Source of the DNA: Petaurus breviceps papuanus
Lineage: Eukaryota; Chordata; Mammalia; Diprotodontia; Petauridae
DNA: 64,000 bases
Reading direction: 5' to 3'
Assembly (NCBI GenBank): GCA_028583685.1
Contig: JAMXIF010001193.1
Coordinates: forward strand, 25,108,340 to 25,172,339
In this document: piece by piece, positions 11,640-21,720 of the stretch
How the letters are laid out: the number at the start of each line of letters is the position of its first letter
Position numbering within the stretch: the stretch's first letter is position 1
Notes under the pieces: model-generated
The model's input: the letters and a program-made list of their open reading frames with translations, nothing else
The model's database searches: none
What the model was told of the DNA's origin: nothing
Program-made: the position numbers and the translations under genes

Positions 11640-11860
11640 ATAATAGATTGATAATAGCTTACATTTGCATAGGACTTTCTGCTTTACTAAACCTAATACA
11701 TTTTTATCATCATATCATTTGATCTTACATGATGAATAACGCAGCAATGGGTATTACCACTTTGCATGTGCAAGAGTAAGCACTGATTGAGACAATCAAT
11801 TGCTTAAAGCAACTTGTAAAATATTCTAGCCCTGATACTTTTTATGAGGTGAAAACATCT
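11640..11860 (-). mobile_element. MIR/THER SINE fragment
   Basis: Reversed MIR-like order: 'ataatagcttacatttgca', 'catatcatttgatcttac', 'gggtattaccactttgcat' and a degraded 'caattgcttaaagcaactt'. Confidence 0.5.
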
Positions 11861-12594
11861 CACTGAATCAATCAATCAATAAATCAGAGGGTCTTCTATA
11901 AAATTACAAACGAACTTAGGTTCTGGCATTCCTGTCAGGAAAGTGCAGCTCTAGCCAAACCCTTGAGAAGGATTTTTTTTTCTATGAGTAATTGAAGAGA
12001 GAAGAACCTTTCATTTCTTCCCTCTTCTCTTTGGAGCTAGGGAACTTTCAAGGGTATTTGGATTTTTTATGACAGCCCTATCAGTATTCTTGGAATAGTT
12101 GTGACAGTGGCAGTATCTAGAAATTAAGCCAGACACACCAAGGAAAGGCAGCTTTAGGAGTCTCTAAAAGGATCACAGCAGAAAGTAATACCATGCATAA
12201 GAAGAACTGCATTAGGACTTCACAAAGGAAAGAAAAGGACTTCTAGCAAAAGGATTTCTAGAACCTGTGCTCTAAGTTTTAGCTTAATTTCCCTAGATTT
12301 TGTATGTACTTAAAAGAGATTGGGACCCCAAGTATGAGTACAAACTTTGCACCAAGTATCCTTACCATACTGTGTTAGTAAATATCCCAAACTAAAAGCT
12401 AACTAATACTGGCTGGCTAATTAATACCATTTGATAATCATTGGGTAGTAAGCACATAACTGGGAGCTTGGGAGCTTGACTTGTTGGTGTGATTAAGAGA
12501 ATAATTCCAGAATATATAATATATACACATGCTAATGGAGACACAGACAAAATTACTTACCTGAGATCATATGGCTCGTAAGTTGCAAAACTGT
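11861..12594. other. Unassigned sequence
   Basis: No recognised repeat or gene signal; includes a short (AATC)n patch near 11862-11882. Confidence 0.5.
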
Positions 12595-12690
12595 AACTCA
12601 AAACTGCCTCAATTTCCCCATTTGTAAAATTACGAAATTGGACTCTATGACCCCTAAAATTCCTACTTTAAATTTGTGATTCTATGCTCT
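12595..12690 (+). mobile_element. MIR SINE 3' fragment
   Basis: 'gcctcaatttccccatttg' followed by 'aaattggactctatgaccc' and 'aatttgtgattctatgct', the MIR/THER1 3' half. Confidence 0.65.
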
Positions 12691-12789
12691 CCTTAGTACA
12701 TGTCCAGTACTTTTTTCCATTATGCCTTAGTACTTCTTAATGAGTAAAGAAACATTTATTTTCCTAGATGAAAGATATATCATTCATTA

Positions 12790-12990
12790 GGTCTTAAGGC
12801 AGCGAGGTAAAGTGGAAAGAGCACTGAATTTAGAATTTAAAATTTAGTTCAAATCCCAACTCAGCTACTTACTACCAACATCACTTTGGGCAAATCACTT
12901 AACATCTTTCAGTCTCATTTTCTTCCAAGTAAAGAAGGGTCTTACACTTGATTAACCACAAGATCCTTCTAGCTCTAACTCTGATCCTGC
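12790..12990 (+). mobile_element. MIR/THER1 SINE, nearly full length
   Basis: tRNA-like head 'gtaaagtggaaagagcactg', 'gttcaaatcccaactcag', 'gggcaaatcacttaacatc', then the 3' part 'ctagctctaactctgatcc'. All parts are in MIR order. Confidence 0.82.
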
Positions 12991-13044
12991 AACATCTTGT
13001 GGCTGGAGGATCATGATGCAAGGGGTGCCAATAATGCCTACATG

Positions 13045-13524
13045 TGCCCCTGCTGGCCCTATTTATCTGAAATCATTTGACCCAGGGAGATAAGATAACA
13101 TTTCATGCCATTTCATAGAAATAAGAAAGAAGACTGCTACAGCAATTTCTGATGAACCTGGCATACCTCCTCCCAGTTTTTCTCTCTCCTCATTTCTTCT
13201 CAATTCTCAGTTCAGTTCTCAGTTCTCATTTCTCTTCTCAGTTCTCAGTTCAGTTCTCAGTTCTCTTCTCTCTTTCCAGCAGTAGCATCCCAGCCTCCAG
13301 ATGCTTGCTTCCAGAAGTTCTGGCCTCTCTCAGTTTGGATTTTCCTTATATACAGTATTAGCTCCTCCTTATTCTGCCCCTTCCTGTTACATCAACAAGT
13401 CTATCCCACTGTGGGATTCACAAGTTCTGGGTCTTAATACTTGACTTGAAACTAAGTGCTAAATACCTGTTGGATTGCAAAAACAAGGGGCAGGGAAGAT
13501 CTTCAAATTCCCATTACCATTACA
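13045..13524 (-). mobile_element. Solo LTR of an endogenous retrovirus, 480 bp, in L1-B
   Basis: On the minus strand it starts 'tgtaatggtaatggg' and ends 'ccagcaggggca'. The flanks acatg (13040-13044) and atatg (13525-13529) fit a 5-base duplication with one difference. A TATA-like 'ccttatata' (plus strand) lies near 13344-13352. The first 34 bases match the LTR at 6790-7284 but the interior differs, so they are related subfamilies or share only a conserved terminus. It is younger than L1-B. No viral interior adjoins. Confidence 0.65.
13188..13285. repeat. Minisatellite of 'cagttctc'-like units
   Basis: Tandem 7-14-base variants built from 'cagttctc' and 'agttcagttctc' inside the LTR at 13045-13524. 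Confidence 0.8.
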
Positions 13525-13870
13525 ATATGGTAGACCAATTCCAGAACAATCAGGTAGAGGAGAAAGTAATGCAAGGAGCCAGAAATAAACAATTCAAATA
13601 TCAAGGAGCCATAGTCAGGATTACACATGATTAAGGAGCTTCTGCATCAAAGAATTAGAGAGTTTGGAATATGATATTCTGGAAGGCAAAGGAGCTTGGA
13701 TTACAATCAAGAATCAACTACCCAGCAAAAGTAAGAATAACATTTCAGGGAAAAAGATGAATATTCAATTAAACAGAGAACTTTCAAGCTTTCCTGATGA
13801 AAAGACCAAAGCTGAACAGAAAATTATATCTTCAAATAAAAGAGAATTCACGAGAAATATAAAAAGTTAA
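13525..13870 (+). pseudogene. L1-B ORF1 remnant, C-terminal domain
   Basis: L1 ORF1p is an RNA-binding chaperone. Across frames one sees 'FQNNQVEEKVMQGARNKQF', 'EAKELGL'-type sequence and 'SFPDEKTKAEQKIISSNK', matching the end of the RNA-recognition and C-terminal domains of the L1 copies at 20695-21720 and 31080-31895. Frames are broken. Confidence 0.75.
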
Positions 13871-14336
13871 CAAAACATGGAATTCAATAAGGTTAAACTG
13901 TTTACATGCCTACATGGAAAGATATTTGTAACTCCTGAGAGCTGTATCATTATTAATGCAGACAGAAGGTGTGGATATAAGTTGACATTGATGTAATAAT
14001 AAAAAAATTGAGGTTAAAAAAACGATTGCAGTGGGAGAAGAGGAAAAGGGCAGGCAGAATGGGGCAAATTGTATTACATGAAGATGCATGAAAGACCTAT
14101 TACAATAGAGGAAAAGAAGGTAGAGGTGAGCATTGTTTGAACTTTAATCTCATCAAATTTGACTTAAAGAGGGAATAATATGCACACTCACTGGAGTAAA
14201 GAAATCTATCTTACCCTATAGGGAAGTAAGAAGGGAAGGGGAAAAGGGGAGGGAACTGATAGAAAGGAGGGCAGAATGAAGAGGTGGTGGTCCAAAGCAA
14301 AACACTGTTGAGGAGAGATAAGGTGAAAGGAGAGAC

Positions 14337-14408
14337 ACAGAGAGAGAGAGAGGAAGAGAGACAGAGACAGGGAGATAGAGAGAGACGGAGACAGAGAGAG
14401 AGAGAGAC

Positions 14409-14479
<71 letters not shown>

Positions 14480-14484
14480 GAGAC

Positions 14485-14554
<70 letters not shown>
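14337..14554. repeat. (GA)n microsatellite in the L1-B spacer
   Basis: About 215 bases, almost entirely GA/CT repeats with scattered AC and GG interruptions, in the normally purine-rich stretch between ORF1 and ORF2. It generates spurious long ORFs of Arg/Glu or Ser/Leu repeats on the two strands; these are not genes. Confidence 0.95.
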
Positions 14555-14558
<4 letters not shown>

Positions 14559-14999
14559 CAGGGGAAAATGGGATTGAGGGAAATACACAGTAATCATGAC
14601 TGTGAATGTGAATAGCATAAACTCTCCCATAAAAAGAAAACAGTTAGCAGAGTGGATTAAAAACCAGAATCCTACAATGTGTTGTTTACAGAAAAACGTT
14701 TGAAGCAGAGACACACAGAGTAAAGGTAAAAGGCTGGAGGAGAATATATTATGCTTTAGTTAAAGGACAAAGAAGAAGACAGAGAAGGAGGAAAAGAAGA
14801 AGCCCTCGTCTCAGACAAAGCAGAAGTAAAAATATATCTAAAACATAAAAGAAAGTAAACTACATCTTGATAAAAGGTACCATAGACAATGACGTAATAT
14901 CATTACTAAAGATATATACATTAAGTGGAATAGCATCCAAATTCTTTGAGGAGAAGTGACTTACAGGAAGAAATAGACAGCAAAGTTATACTAGTGGGG

Positions 15000-15303
15000 T
15001 GTGGCCAGGTAGCACAGCGAGTAAGAGCACCGGCTCCAGTGTCGGGATGATCTGGGGATCGAATCCCAGGCTCAGACATTTAGCACCCACCCAGAAACAC
15101 CTGGCCGTGTAACCTTGAGCAAGTTACTTAACCCCACTTGCTTAGGGGTGGCCACGTGGCTCAGCGAGTAAGAGCACTGGCTCCAGTGTCAGGATGACCT
15201 GGAGATCAAATCTGGGCTCAGATACTTAGCACCACACCCAGAAATAACTGGCCGTGTAACCTTGAGCAAGTTACTTAACCCTACTTGCTTATTAAAAAGA
15301 AAA
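15000..15303 (+). mobile_element. Dimeric tRNA-derived SINE in L1-B
   Basis: Unit 1 at 15000-15144 and unit 2 at 15145-15303, joined at 'cttgcttaggggt', with the same unit-specific differences as the dimer at 5540. It sits in the endonuclease-coding part of L1-B with an 18-base duplication: 'aaagttatactagtgggg' at 14982-14999, and 15304-15321 with one mismatch. Confidence 0.94.
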
Positions 15304-16235
15304 AAAGTAATACTAGTGGGGGAACTCAACCTCCCCTTCTCAAAACTAGATAAAGCTAACCACAAAATAAAGAAGAGGTGGAGGAGGTAAATATAATTTT
15401 AGAAAATTTAGATATGTTAGACCTCTGGATAAAAATGAACAGGGATAGAAAGGAATATACCTTTTTCTCAGCAGTATATGGTACCTACACAAAAACTGAA
15501 CATGTATTAGGGCATAAAACCCTCACAATCAAATGCAAAAAGGAAGAAATATTAAATGCCTCCTTTTCAAATCATGATACAATAAAAATTACATGTAATA
15601 AAGGGCCATGAAAACATAGATTAAAAATTAACTGGAAGCTAAATAATCTAAAGAATGAGTGGGTCAAACATCAAATCATAGGAACAATCAATACTATTGG
15701 TAAAATAAATGACAATAATAGACAACATACCAAAATTTATGGGATGCAACCTAAATGGCATGTATGGAAAGTTTTATACCTCTAAATACTTATAGGAATA
15801 AAATAGAAAAACAGCAGATCAAAGAATTGAGCATGTATGGAGAGATTAATAAAATTGAAAATAGGAGAACTATTTAATAAACAAAACTAAAAGGTTTTTT
15901 AATGAAAATATAATGATCTTAGATGATTCCAAAAAACTCATGATAGAAAATGCTATCCACATTGAGAGAAAGAACTATGGAGTCTGGTGCAGATCAAACA
16001 TACTATTTTCATGTGTGTATGTGTGTGTTTTCCCTTTTGTTCTGTTTCTTCTTTCACAATATATTTACATGATTGCACATATATAGCCTGTATCAGATTG
16101 CTTGCCATCTTGGGGAAAAGGTATGATAGGGAGGGAGGGAGAAAAAATTTGGAACTCAAAATCTTATAAAAATGAATGTTGAAAACTATCTTTACTTATA
16201 ACTGGAAAAAAATAAAATACTATTTACAAAAAAGA

Positions 16236-16789
16236 ACACAGGCTAACATATTAATTAAAAGAGCTATAGCAACATTGAAATTAGTTAAATTTTCAGTCAT
16301 TCTCATCTATGTTAATATTGCATCACTAAGTATTTTCTTTCAATAGCAGAAAAGAGAGGAAGTTTTAGCCTCTCTTTAGTGAACTTAATATACATGCAGT
16401 TTTCTTTAAGATGCTTGTCAAGTCAGACAGTCAGCATTACCATTGCATGAGAATTCCCCAAGCTTATCAGTGTAGCATTCCTATGGAAACAAGCAGCAGG
16501 TTTGAGGTCCTGAAGCCCCAGGAGGTAACTTCCCCTGGTACCACCTACAGCTTTGGTTCAGGTTGACAGTGATACTAAAGCAGCTGATCAGCCCTCATGA
16601 GGAAACTTTAGCAAGGTCTGTAATCATGACTTTAGAAGGAAGGAAAATTTTCCTTGGAAAACTCACACAGAAAGGTTTGGAAATGTGTATTTGGATTCAT
16701 TTCCCATTTCATTATTTAAGAGGTAATTCCTTATGAGATTTACACAAAAATTTTTTAAAAACATAAGTTGTCAGTATAGCAGTAATAAT
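16236..16789. other. Unassigned sequence
   Basis: No recognised repeat. Slightly more balanced composition at 16430-16640 than its surroundings, but no open frame or splice pattern supports an exon. Confidence 0.5.
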
Positions 16790-17230
16790 AGGAGTAATAA
16801 TAATAACAATACTAATAATAAAAATTCCTTCTATTTGTCTGGTGTTTTATATACCAAATGCTTTCAAATTTCTGATTGCATTTGACCTACACAATAATCC
16901 TCTAATGTAGATGTCATAACCATGATGTGCTGGTAAATGTTTAATGATCTGCTCTCAAGGGAAAAAAGTGTACCTGATAAACTTTTATGTTTAATCTGCA
17001 TTATTAACATTTTCTCCATAATTTTCTTAAGTTTAGATAATCAGCAAAGCAATATATAGAGACCTGCAATCGTCTATCTAGTTAGAACTGGCCCCAGAGC
17101 ATCCATATGACACAGATAGTATCATTCCCATTTTATACAGGAGGAAAGTACCCAGAGTTTTAGGGTAACAACTAAAAGAGCAGCAGTCAGGGAGTAAAAC
17201 TCACATCTCGAAACTCAAAGGGTGTGTTAG
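16790..17230 (-). mobile_element. MIR/THER2-type SINE split by a hAT fragment
   Basis: A (TAA)n-rich start, then 'tttcaaatttctgattgca' and 'acaataatcctctaatgta' up to about 16925; the second part resumes at about 17106 with 'catatgacacagatagtat', 'cccattttatacaggagga'. The middle is the hAT-like piece listed separately. Confidence 0.55.
16926..17105 (+). mobile_element. hAT-type nonautonomous DNA transposon (MER63/Blackjack-like)
   Basis: Terminus 'tgtgctggtaaatgtttaa', interior 'tttaatctgcattattaac' and 'ctggccccagagca' match, in order, the reverse strand of the copy at 23240-23500. No transposase is present. Confidence 0.5.
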
Positions 17231-17569
17231 TAATGGTTGAAGGCAGCTTTTGAGGAAATTAGATTAAGTTCATATGTACCATGTCAGATGTGCTGGGGAT
17301 GAAGACAAGCTGGTTCCTGGATAGGTCACCCTGAGATCCAGGGTTATAGGGTAGAGGTGATACCCTCAAATACAGTCAGGTCTCTGGAATCTCTGGCCTC
17401 TTTCTTCCTGTGGCGACCTGCCTCTCTGGCCCTATTCCATTGGAACAAGAGGGAAAACCATCCCTCTCCTGATCCCACCTCATCTTGCTCTGCTTTCTTC
17501 TACTTAAAATATGGTTTCCTTTCTGCTTTTTTTCACATCAGCCAAGAACATGATCTTCCTGTCTCTGAT
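17231..17569. other. Unassigned, possibly old L2
   Basis: 17440-17569 is pyrimidine-rich like the L2 3' half into which the next SINE inserted, but the match is too weak to call. Confidence 0.35.
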
Positions 17570-17826
17570 TGCTGTTGTTTGTTGCTGTTTTATTGTTTCA
17601 ACCATGTCCAGCTCTTTGTGATGACTCCTTTTAGAGTTTTCTTGGCAAAGGTAATGGAATGGTTTGTCATTTCCTTCTTCAGTTGTTTTTACAGATGAGG
17701 AAACTGAGACAAACGGGGTTAAGTGACTAGCCCAGGGTCACACAGCTAGTGTCTGAGGTCAAATTAGAACTCAGGTTTTCCTGACTCCAGGTCCAGCATT
17801 CTATCCACTGAGCCATTTAGTTGCAT
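17570..17826 (-). mobile_element. MAR1-type SINE
   Basis: Starts with the RTE-like reversed tail 'ttgttgctgttttattg' and 'catgtccagctctttgtga', then 'gatgaggaaactgagacaa', 'agggtcacacagctagtg' and the reversed tRNA head 'tatccactgagccatt'. Full length. Confidence 0.88.
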
Positions 17827-17839
17827 GTGTTTTCAGGTT

Positions 17840-18185
17840 TATTGTGTATTTTTCTCCTTCATACTCCCTATGATCCACACAGACTAAACTTCTTGTTATA
17901 CTTTAACTCTTGCCTCTTCACCTTTGCAGAGTCTGAACCCTGGCCTCAAATATTCTCCCTTCTCATCACCACCTCTTAGGAAGCTCAGCTCAAGCATTCT
18001 CTCCTACTATTCCCAAATTGCCTCATTTATTTTGTTTCTCTTCTGAATGTTCTTTTATGTGTACATGTTGTCCATTCCTATAGTAAGTTCCTTGAGACTG
18101 ATTTATTTTTTACTTTTCATCCTCACCAACTAAAAGTGACTGGTACATAGCAGTCTCAAAACAAATGTTCTTTGATTGTTTAGCT
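17840..18185 (+). mobile_element. L2 LINE 3' end
   Basis: 'cacctttgcagagtctgaa', 'aagctcagctcaagcattc', 'agtaagttccttgagactg', then 'actggtacatagcagtc', in L2 order. Confidence 0.72.
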
Positions 18186-18369
18186 CCAATTGTTTCTCCT
18201 CTCTACTTTGCAGCTTTGATCTTGTGTTCTCAGCCTGGCACTGTGCCTTGCCTCCAGTCAATGTTGACATAATGAGAGGCTCAGAAGGAAGGTCTAGAGC
18301 CCCATCTCCTGACAGCATCACCAGCTACTTGCTACTCAAGCTGTTAGAAATGCACACTAGGAAGTAGTG

Positions 18370-18805
18370 TTCAGTGCATCCTCATTGCCCAGATAAATTC
18401 CAAACCTGCCATTCAAGGCTCTTTATGATTATATTCCAACTTAACCTTTCCAGATAAAGCCTCAGATGTTCCTTTACATGAATTCTATACTTTAGCAAAA
18501 CTAAACTATTTCATCGTGCTAATCATACACGTTGATCTCCCACTTCTCATACTGTCTGCTGCTACCTGAATTACCTTTCTCCATCCACCTACTTTTCCAA
18601 AACTACCTAATAATTGTATAATTTACATATATATATATATACATATATATATGGGTGTGTGTGTGTGTTTGTGTGTGTATGTCTATGTATACATGTCTCC
18701 TTCAATAGAATGTAAACTCTTTGAGCATAGAGACTATTTCCTTTTTCCAAGTACTTAGCACAGTATCTGACACTTAATAGGCACTTGATAAATGTGTATT
18801 AATTG
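18370..18805 (+). mobile_element. L2 LINE 3' end
   Basis: 'cattcaaggctctttatga', 'ctttccagataaagcctc', 'agaatgtaaactctttgag' and the end 'cttaataggcacttgataa'. It holds a (TA)n(TG)n tract at 18625-18690 where the L2 consensus itself has TGTA-rich sequence. Confidence 0.8.
18625..18690. repeat. (AT)n(GT)n microsatellite
   Basis: Run of ATATAT followed by GTGTGT inside the L2 3' region. Confidence 0.9.
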
Positions 18806-18814
18806 AAATTAGAT

Positions 18815-18945
18815 ACAGATGAGACCTTAATAAACTTTTTGTCATTTTACAAGGAAGGAAACTAAGATTCAGGAGCATCAACAATTTGTCCAAGCTTATG
18901 TAAGTATTGTGTAGCCATGTTCATGTCCAGGCATTCTGATCCCCC
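18815..18945 (-). mobile_element. MIR SINE fragment
   Basis: 'tttacaaggaaggaaacta' then 'aatttgtccaagcttatgt', a decayed reversed MIR core. Confidence 0.5.
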
Positions 18946-18949
18946 TCTT

Positions 18950-19147
18950 GGCTCTGCTTAAAACTTTCTGGATTTTTCCATCAGGCCTGAACTGAAGTCT
19001 CACCCTGGAACTTTCCTCAGTACCCTATACCTTCTCACTCTGGAACATACATCTATCCCTTTGGTCTTCTTATCCAGAAATATGCCTCCATCTTTTTGAC
19101 CCTCTTCTCCCACTGGTATGTTCCTCCTGAAGCCCTCCAATTTTTTT
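18950..19147 (+). mobile_element. L2 LINE, 5' piece of a copy split by L1
   Basis: Pyrimidine-rich L2 3'-half sequence ('tgaactgaagtctcaccct', 'cctgaagccctccaa') that continues at 22431-22675 on the other side of the L1 insertion. Confidence 0.55.
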
Positions 19148-19161
19148 CTGGAGGAACCTAT
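19148..19161. repeat. Target-site duplication, left copy
   Basis: 'ctggaggaacctat', identical to 22417-22430; brackets the L1 insertion 19162-22416. Confidence 0.95.
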
Positions 19162-19875
19162 ATAATTTTTTCTTATTTAATGTTTATTTTTCTGAATTAC
19201 ATGTAAAAAAATTTTAACTTTTTTTTTCAAATTTTGAGTTCCAAATTCTTGCTCTCCTCCCCCCACCCTGTTGAAAAGGCAAGCATTTGATATATACATG
19301 TGTAGTATTGCAAAACATATTTCCATGTAAGTCATTCTGAAAGAAAACATGGACAAAAAATGAAGAAAAATTTAAAAAGTAAAGAGAAAGAACTTTTTAT
19401 CTATATTCAGGTTCTACCAGTTCTTTCTCTGAGGATGGACAGCACCTTTCATCATAAGTCCTACAGAACTAGTTTGAATCATTGTATTGCTGAAAATAAC
19501 TAAATTATTCATAGTAGATCATCATACAATATTGCTGTTACCATGTGCAATGTCCCCTTGGCTTTGCTAATTTCACTTTGCATCAGATCATGTAAGTCTT
19601 TCCATGTTTTTTTGAGACCATCCTGCTCATCCTTTCTTTATTTTTAATCAAATGCTTTATTAACTTCTAGTATATATGATTAGTTTCGGCAAGATTTCGA
19701 GTTACAAATTTTCTCCCCATTTTTCCCCTACCCACCACCCTAAAATGTCCCCTCCTCCAATCTGCTCTCTCCCATATCTTCTCCCATACCCTCTCTGACT
19801 TTCCAGTAGGGCATGGTGGATCTCTATGCCCCAGTGCCTGTATGTCTTATTTCCCAGTTACACATAAAATAATAT

Positions 19876-19906
19876 TAATTATATATATATATATTATATA
19901 TATATT
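19876..19906. repeat. (AT)n microsatellite
   Basis: TATATA run after one 3'UTR-like block of the HAL1-like element. Confidence 0.9.
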
Positions 19907-20459
19907 AAACATTTGATTTTAAAACTGTGAATTCCAGATTCATTCCCTTCCTCCCTTGTCACCCACCCTTACTGGAAAGATAAGCAATTCAGTATAGGTT
20001 GTACATGTGTAGCTATGCAAAACATTTCCATAGTGGATATATTGTGAAAGACTGACTATATTTCCCTCCCTCCTATCCCACCTCCCACTTGTTCTATTCT
20101 CTACTTTGATCCTGTCCCTTTTCAAAAGTGGGTGCTTCCAAATTCCCACCCTCCCCATTCTGCCCTCCCTTCCATCATCCCCCCTCTCATCCCCTTCCGC
20201 TTCCTCTCCTGTAGGGTGAGATACCCTATTTAGTGTGTATGTCATTCTCTCCCTAAGCCAGGTTCAATGAGAATAAGGTTGACCCATTCCCTTTTGCCTT
20301 CCTTTTCTTCCCCTCCATTGTAACCATTTTCCCTTGCCTCTTCTATATGAGATAGTTTACCCTTTTCTGCCCCTTCTCTTCTCCTCTCATTATGTTCCCC
20401 TCTCACCTCTTAATTTCACCTTTTAAGAATCATCCCTTCCTATTAAATTAGTCCTGTGC

Positions 20460-20555
20460 CCTCTATCTATGTATACCTGTATACATATATACACTCAATA
20501 TGTATTCATATACCCATATACCCTCTTATATAGACATATATATATGTATGTATTC
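20460..20555. repeat. TATA/CATA-rich simple repeat
   Basis: Imperfect 'tatacatatata' and 'atatacccatatacc' units in the spacer of the HAL1-like L1. Confidence 0.75.
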
Positions 20556-20694
20556 TATTCTCTTGAACTATTCTCATACCGAGAAGAGTTTCATAAGTTA
20601 CAATTATTGTTTTCCCATGTAGAGATGTAAATCGTTCACTTTGATAAGTTCTTTATGATTTCTTTTCCCTGCTTACCTTCTCATGCTTCTCTTG

Positions 20695-21720
20695 CTTCTT
20701 GTATCTAAATGTCAAATTTTCTATTCAATTCTGTTTTTTTCATCAAGAATGCTTGAAAGTTCTGTATTCCACTGAATGACCATATTTCCCACTGAAACAT
20801 GATACTCAGTTTTGCTGGGTAGGTGATTCTTGGTTTTAATCCCAGCTCCTTTGACCTCTGGAATATCATATTCCCAGCCCTTAGATCCCTCAGTGTAGAA
20901 GCTGCCAGATCCTGTGTTATCTTGATTGTGTTTCCACAATATTCAAATTGTTTCTTCCTGGCTGCTTGTAATATTTTCTCCTTGATCTGGGAATTCCAGA
21001 ACCTGGCTATAATATTCCTAGGAATTTTCTTTTTGGGATCTTTTTCAGGAGGGGATTGGTGGATTCTTTCAACCTCTATTTTGCCCTCTAGTTCTAAAAT
21101 ATCAGGGTAATTTTTCTTGAGAATTTCTTGAGGGATGATTTCTAGGTTCTTTTTTTTTGATAATGGCTTTCAGGTAGTTCAATAATTTTAAATTATCTCT
21201 CCTGGATCTATTTCCCAGGTCAGTGGTTTCCCCAATGAGATATTTCAAATTGCCTTCTATTTAACAGTATCTTGTTTTCTCATAAAGTCACTAGCTTCCA
21301 TTTGCTCCAATCTTATTCTGAAGGAATGATTCTCTTAAGTGAACTTTTGAGATTCTTTTTCCATATGACAAATTTGGCTCTTTAAGGCATTCTTCTCTTC
21401 ATTGCCTTTTTAAGCCTCTTTTGCCATTTGAGTTAGTCTATTTTTAAGGTGTTATTTTCTTCAGTTTGTTTGTTGATTCTAATTTCATAATTTTCTTGCA
21501 TAATTCTCATTTCTCTTCCCAATTTTTCCTCCATTTCTCTTATTTGCTTTTTAAGGTCCTCTATGGCCTGTAACCAGCTCGTATTTTTCTTGGAAGCTTT
21601 TGGTGCAGGAGTTCTGACTTCTCTGTATTCCTCCTGTTCCATGCTTTGATCCTTTTTGTCCCCAAAATACAGGTGTAAAGTTGGGTTGCTCTGTTTACTT
21701 TGCTTCCCTTGTTTGCTCAT
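20695..21720 (-). pseudogene. ORF1 of the HAL1-like L1, broken
   Basis: The first 95 codons are open (21720 down to 21433): MSKQGKQSKQSN, a basic start, then a heptad-rich stretch with 'AIEDLKKQIREMEEKLGRE' at residues 51-69, a coiled coil as in L1 ORF1p trimers. After that the frame is lost; pieces of the C-terminal domain follow in other frames, including 'KELGLKPRITYPAKLS', 'QWEIWSFNGIQNFQAF' and 'KKTELNRKFDI' just before the stop near 20700. ORF1p binds L1 RNA; this copy cannot make it whole. Confidence 0.8.

Larger units (their letters stand above)
13036..16235 (+). mobile_element. L1 LINE (L1-B), 5'-truncated and internally deleted
   Basis: Begins near 13036 in ORF1; its first bases are separated from the rest by a solo LTR. 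It continues with the ORF1 C-terminal domain (13525-13870), the purine-rich spacer, and the endonuclease part of ORF2. Near 15910 it jumps straight to 3'UTR ('actcatgatagaaaatgc', then 'atttggaactcaaaatc' at 16147), so the whole reverse transcriptase is missing. Catalytic endonuclease positions are altered: Q-E-T-H reads QKNV, G-D-L-N reads GELN, S-D-H-D reads SNHD. It ends in an A-rich tail. Confidence 0.88.

Noticed and set aside
14211-14714. Long Ser/Leu-repeat ORF on the minus strand and an Arg/Glu-repeat ORF on the plus strand
   Set aside because: Both are direct products of the (GA)n tract at 14337-14554 in L1-B.
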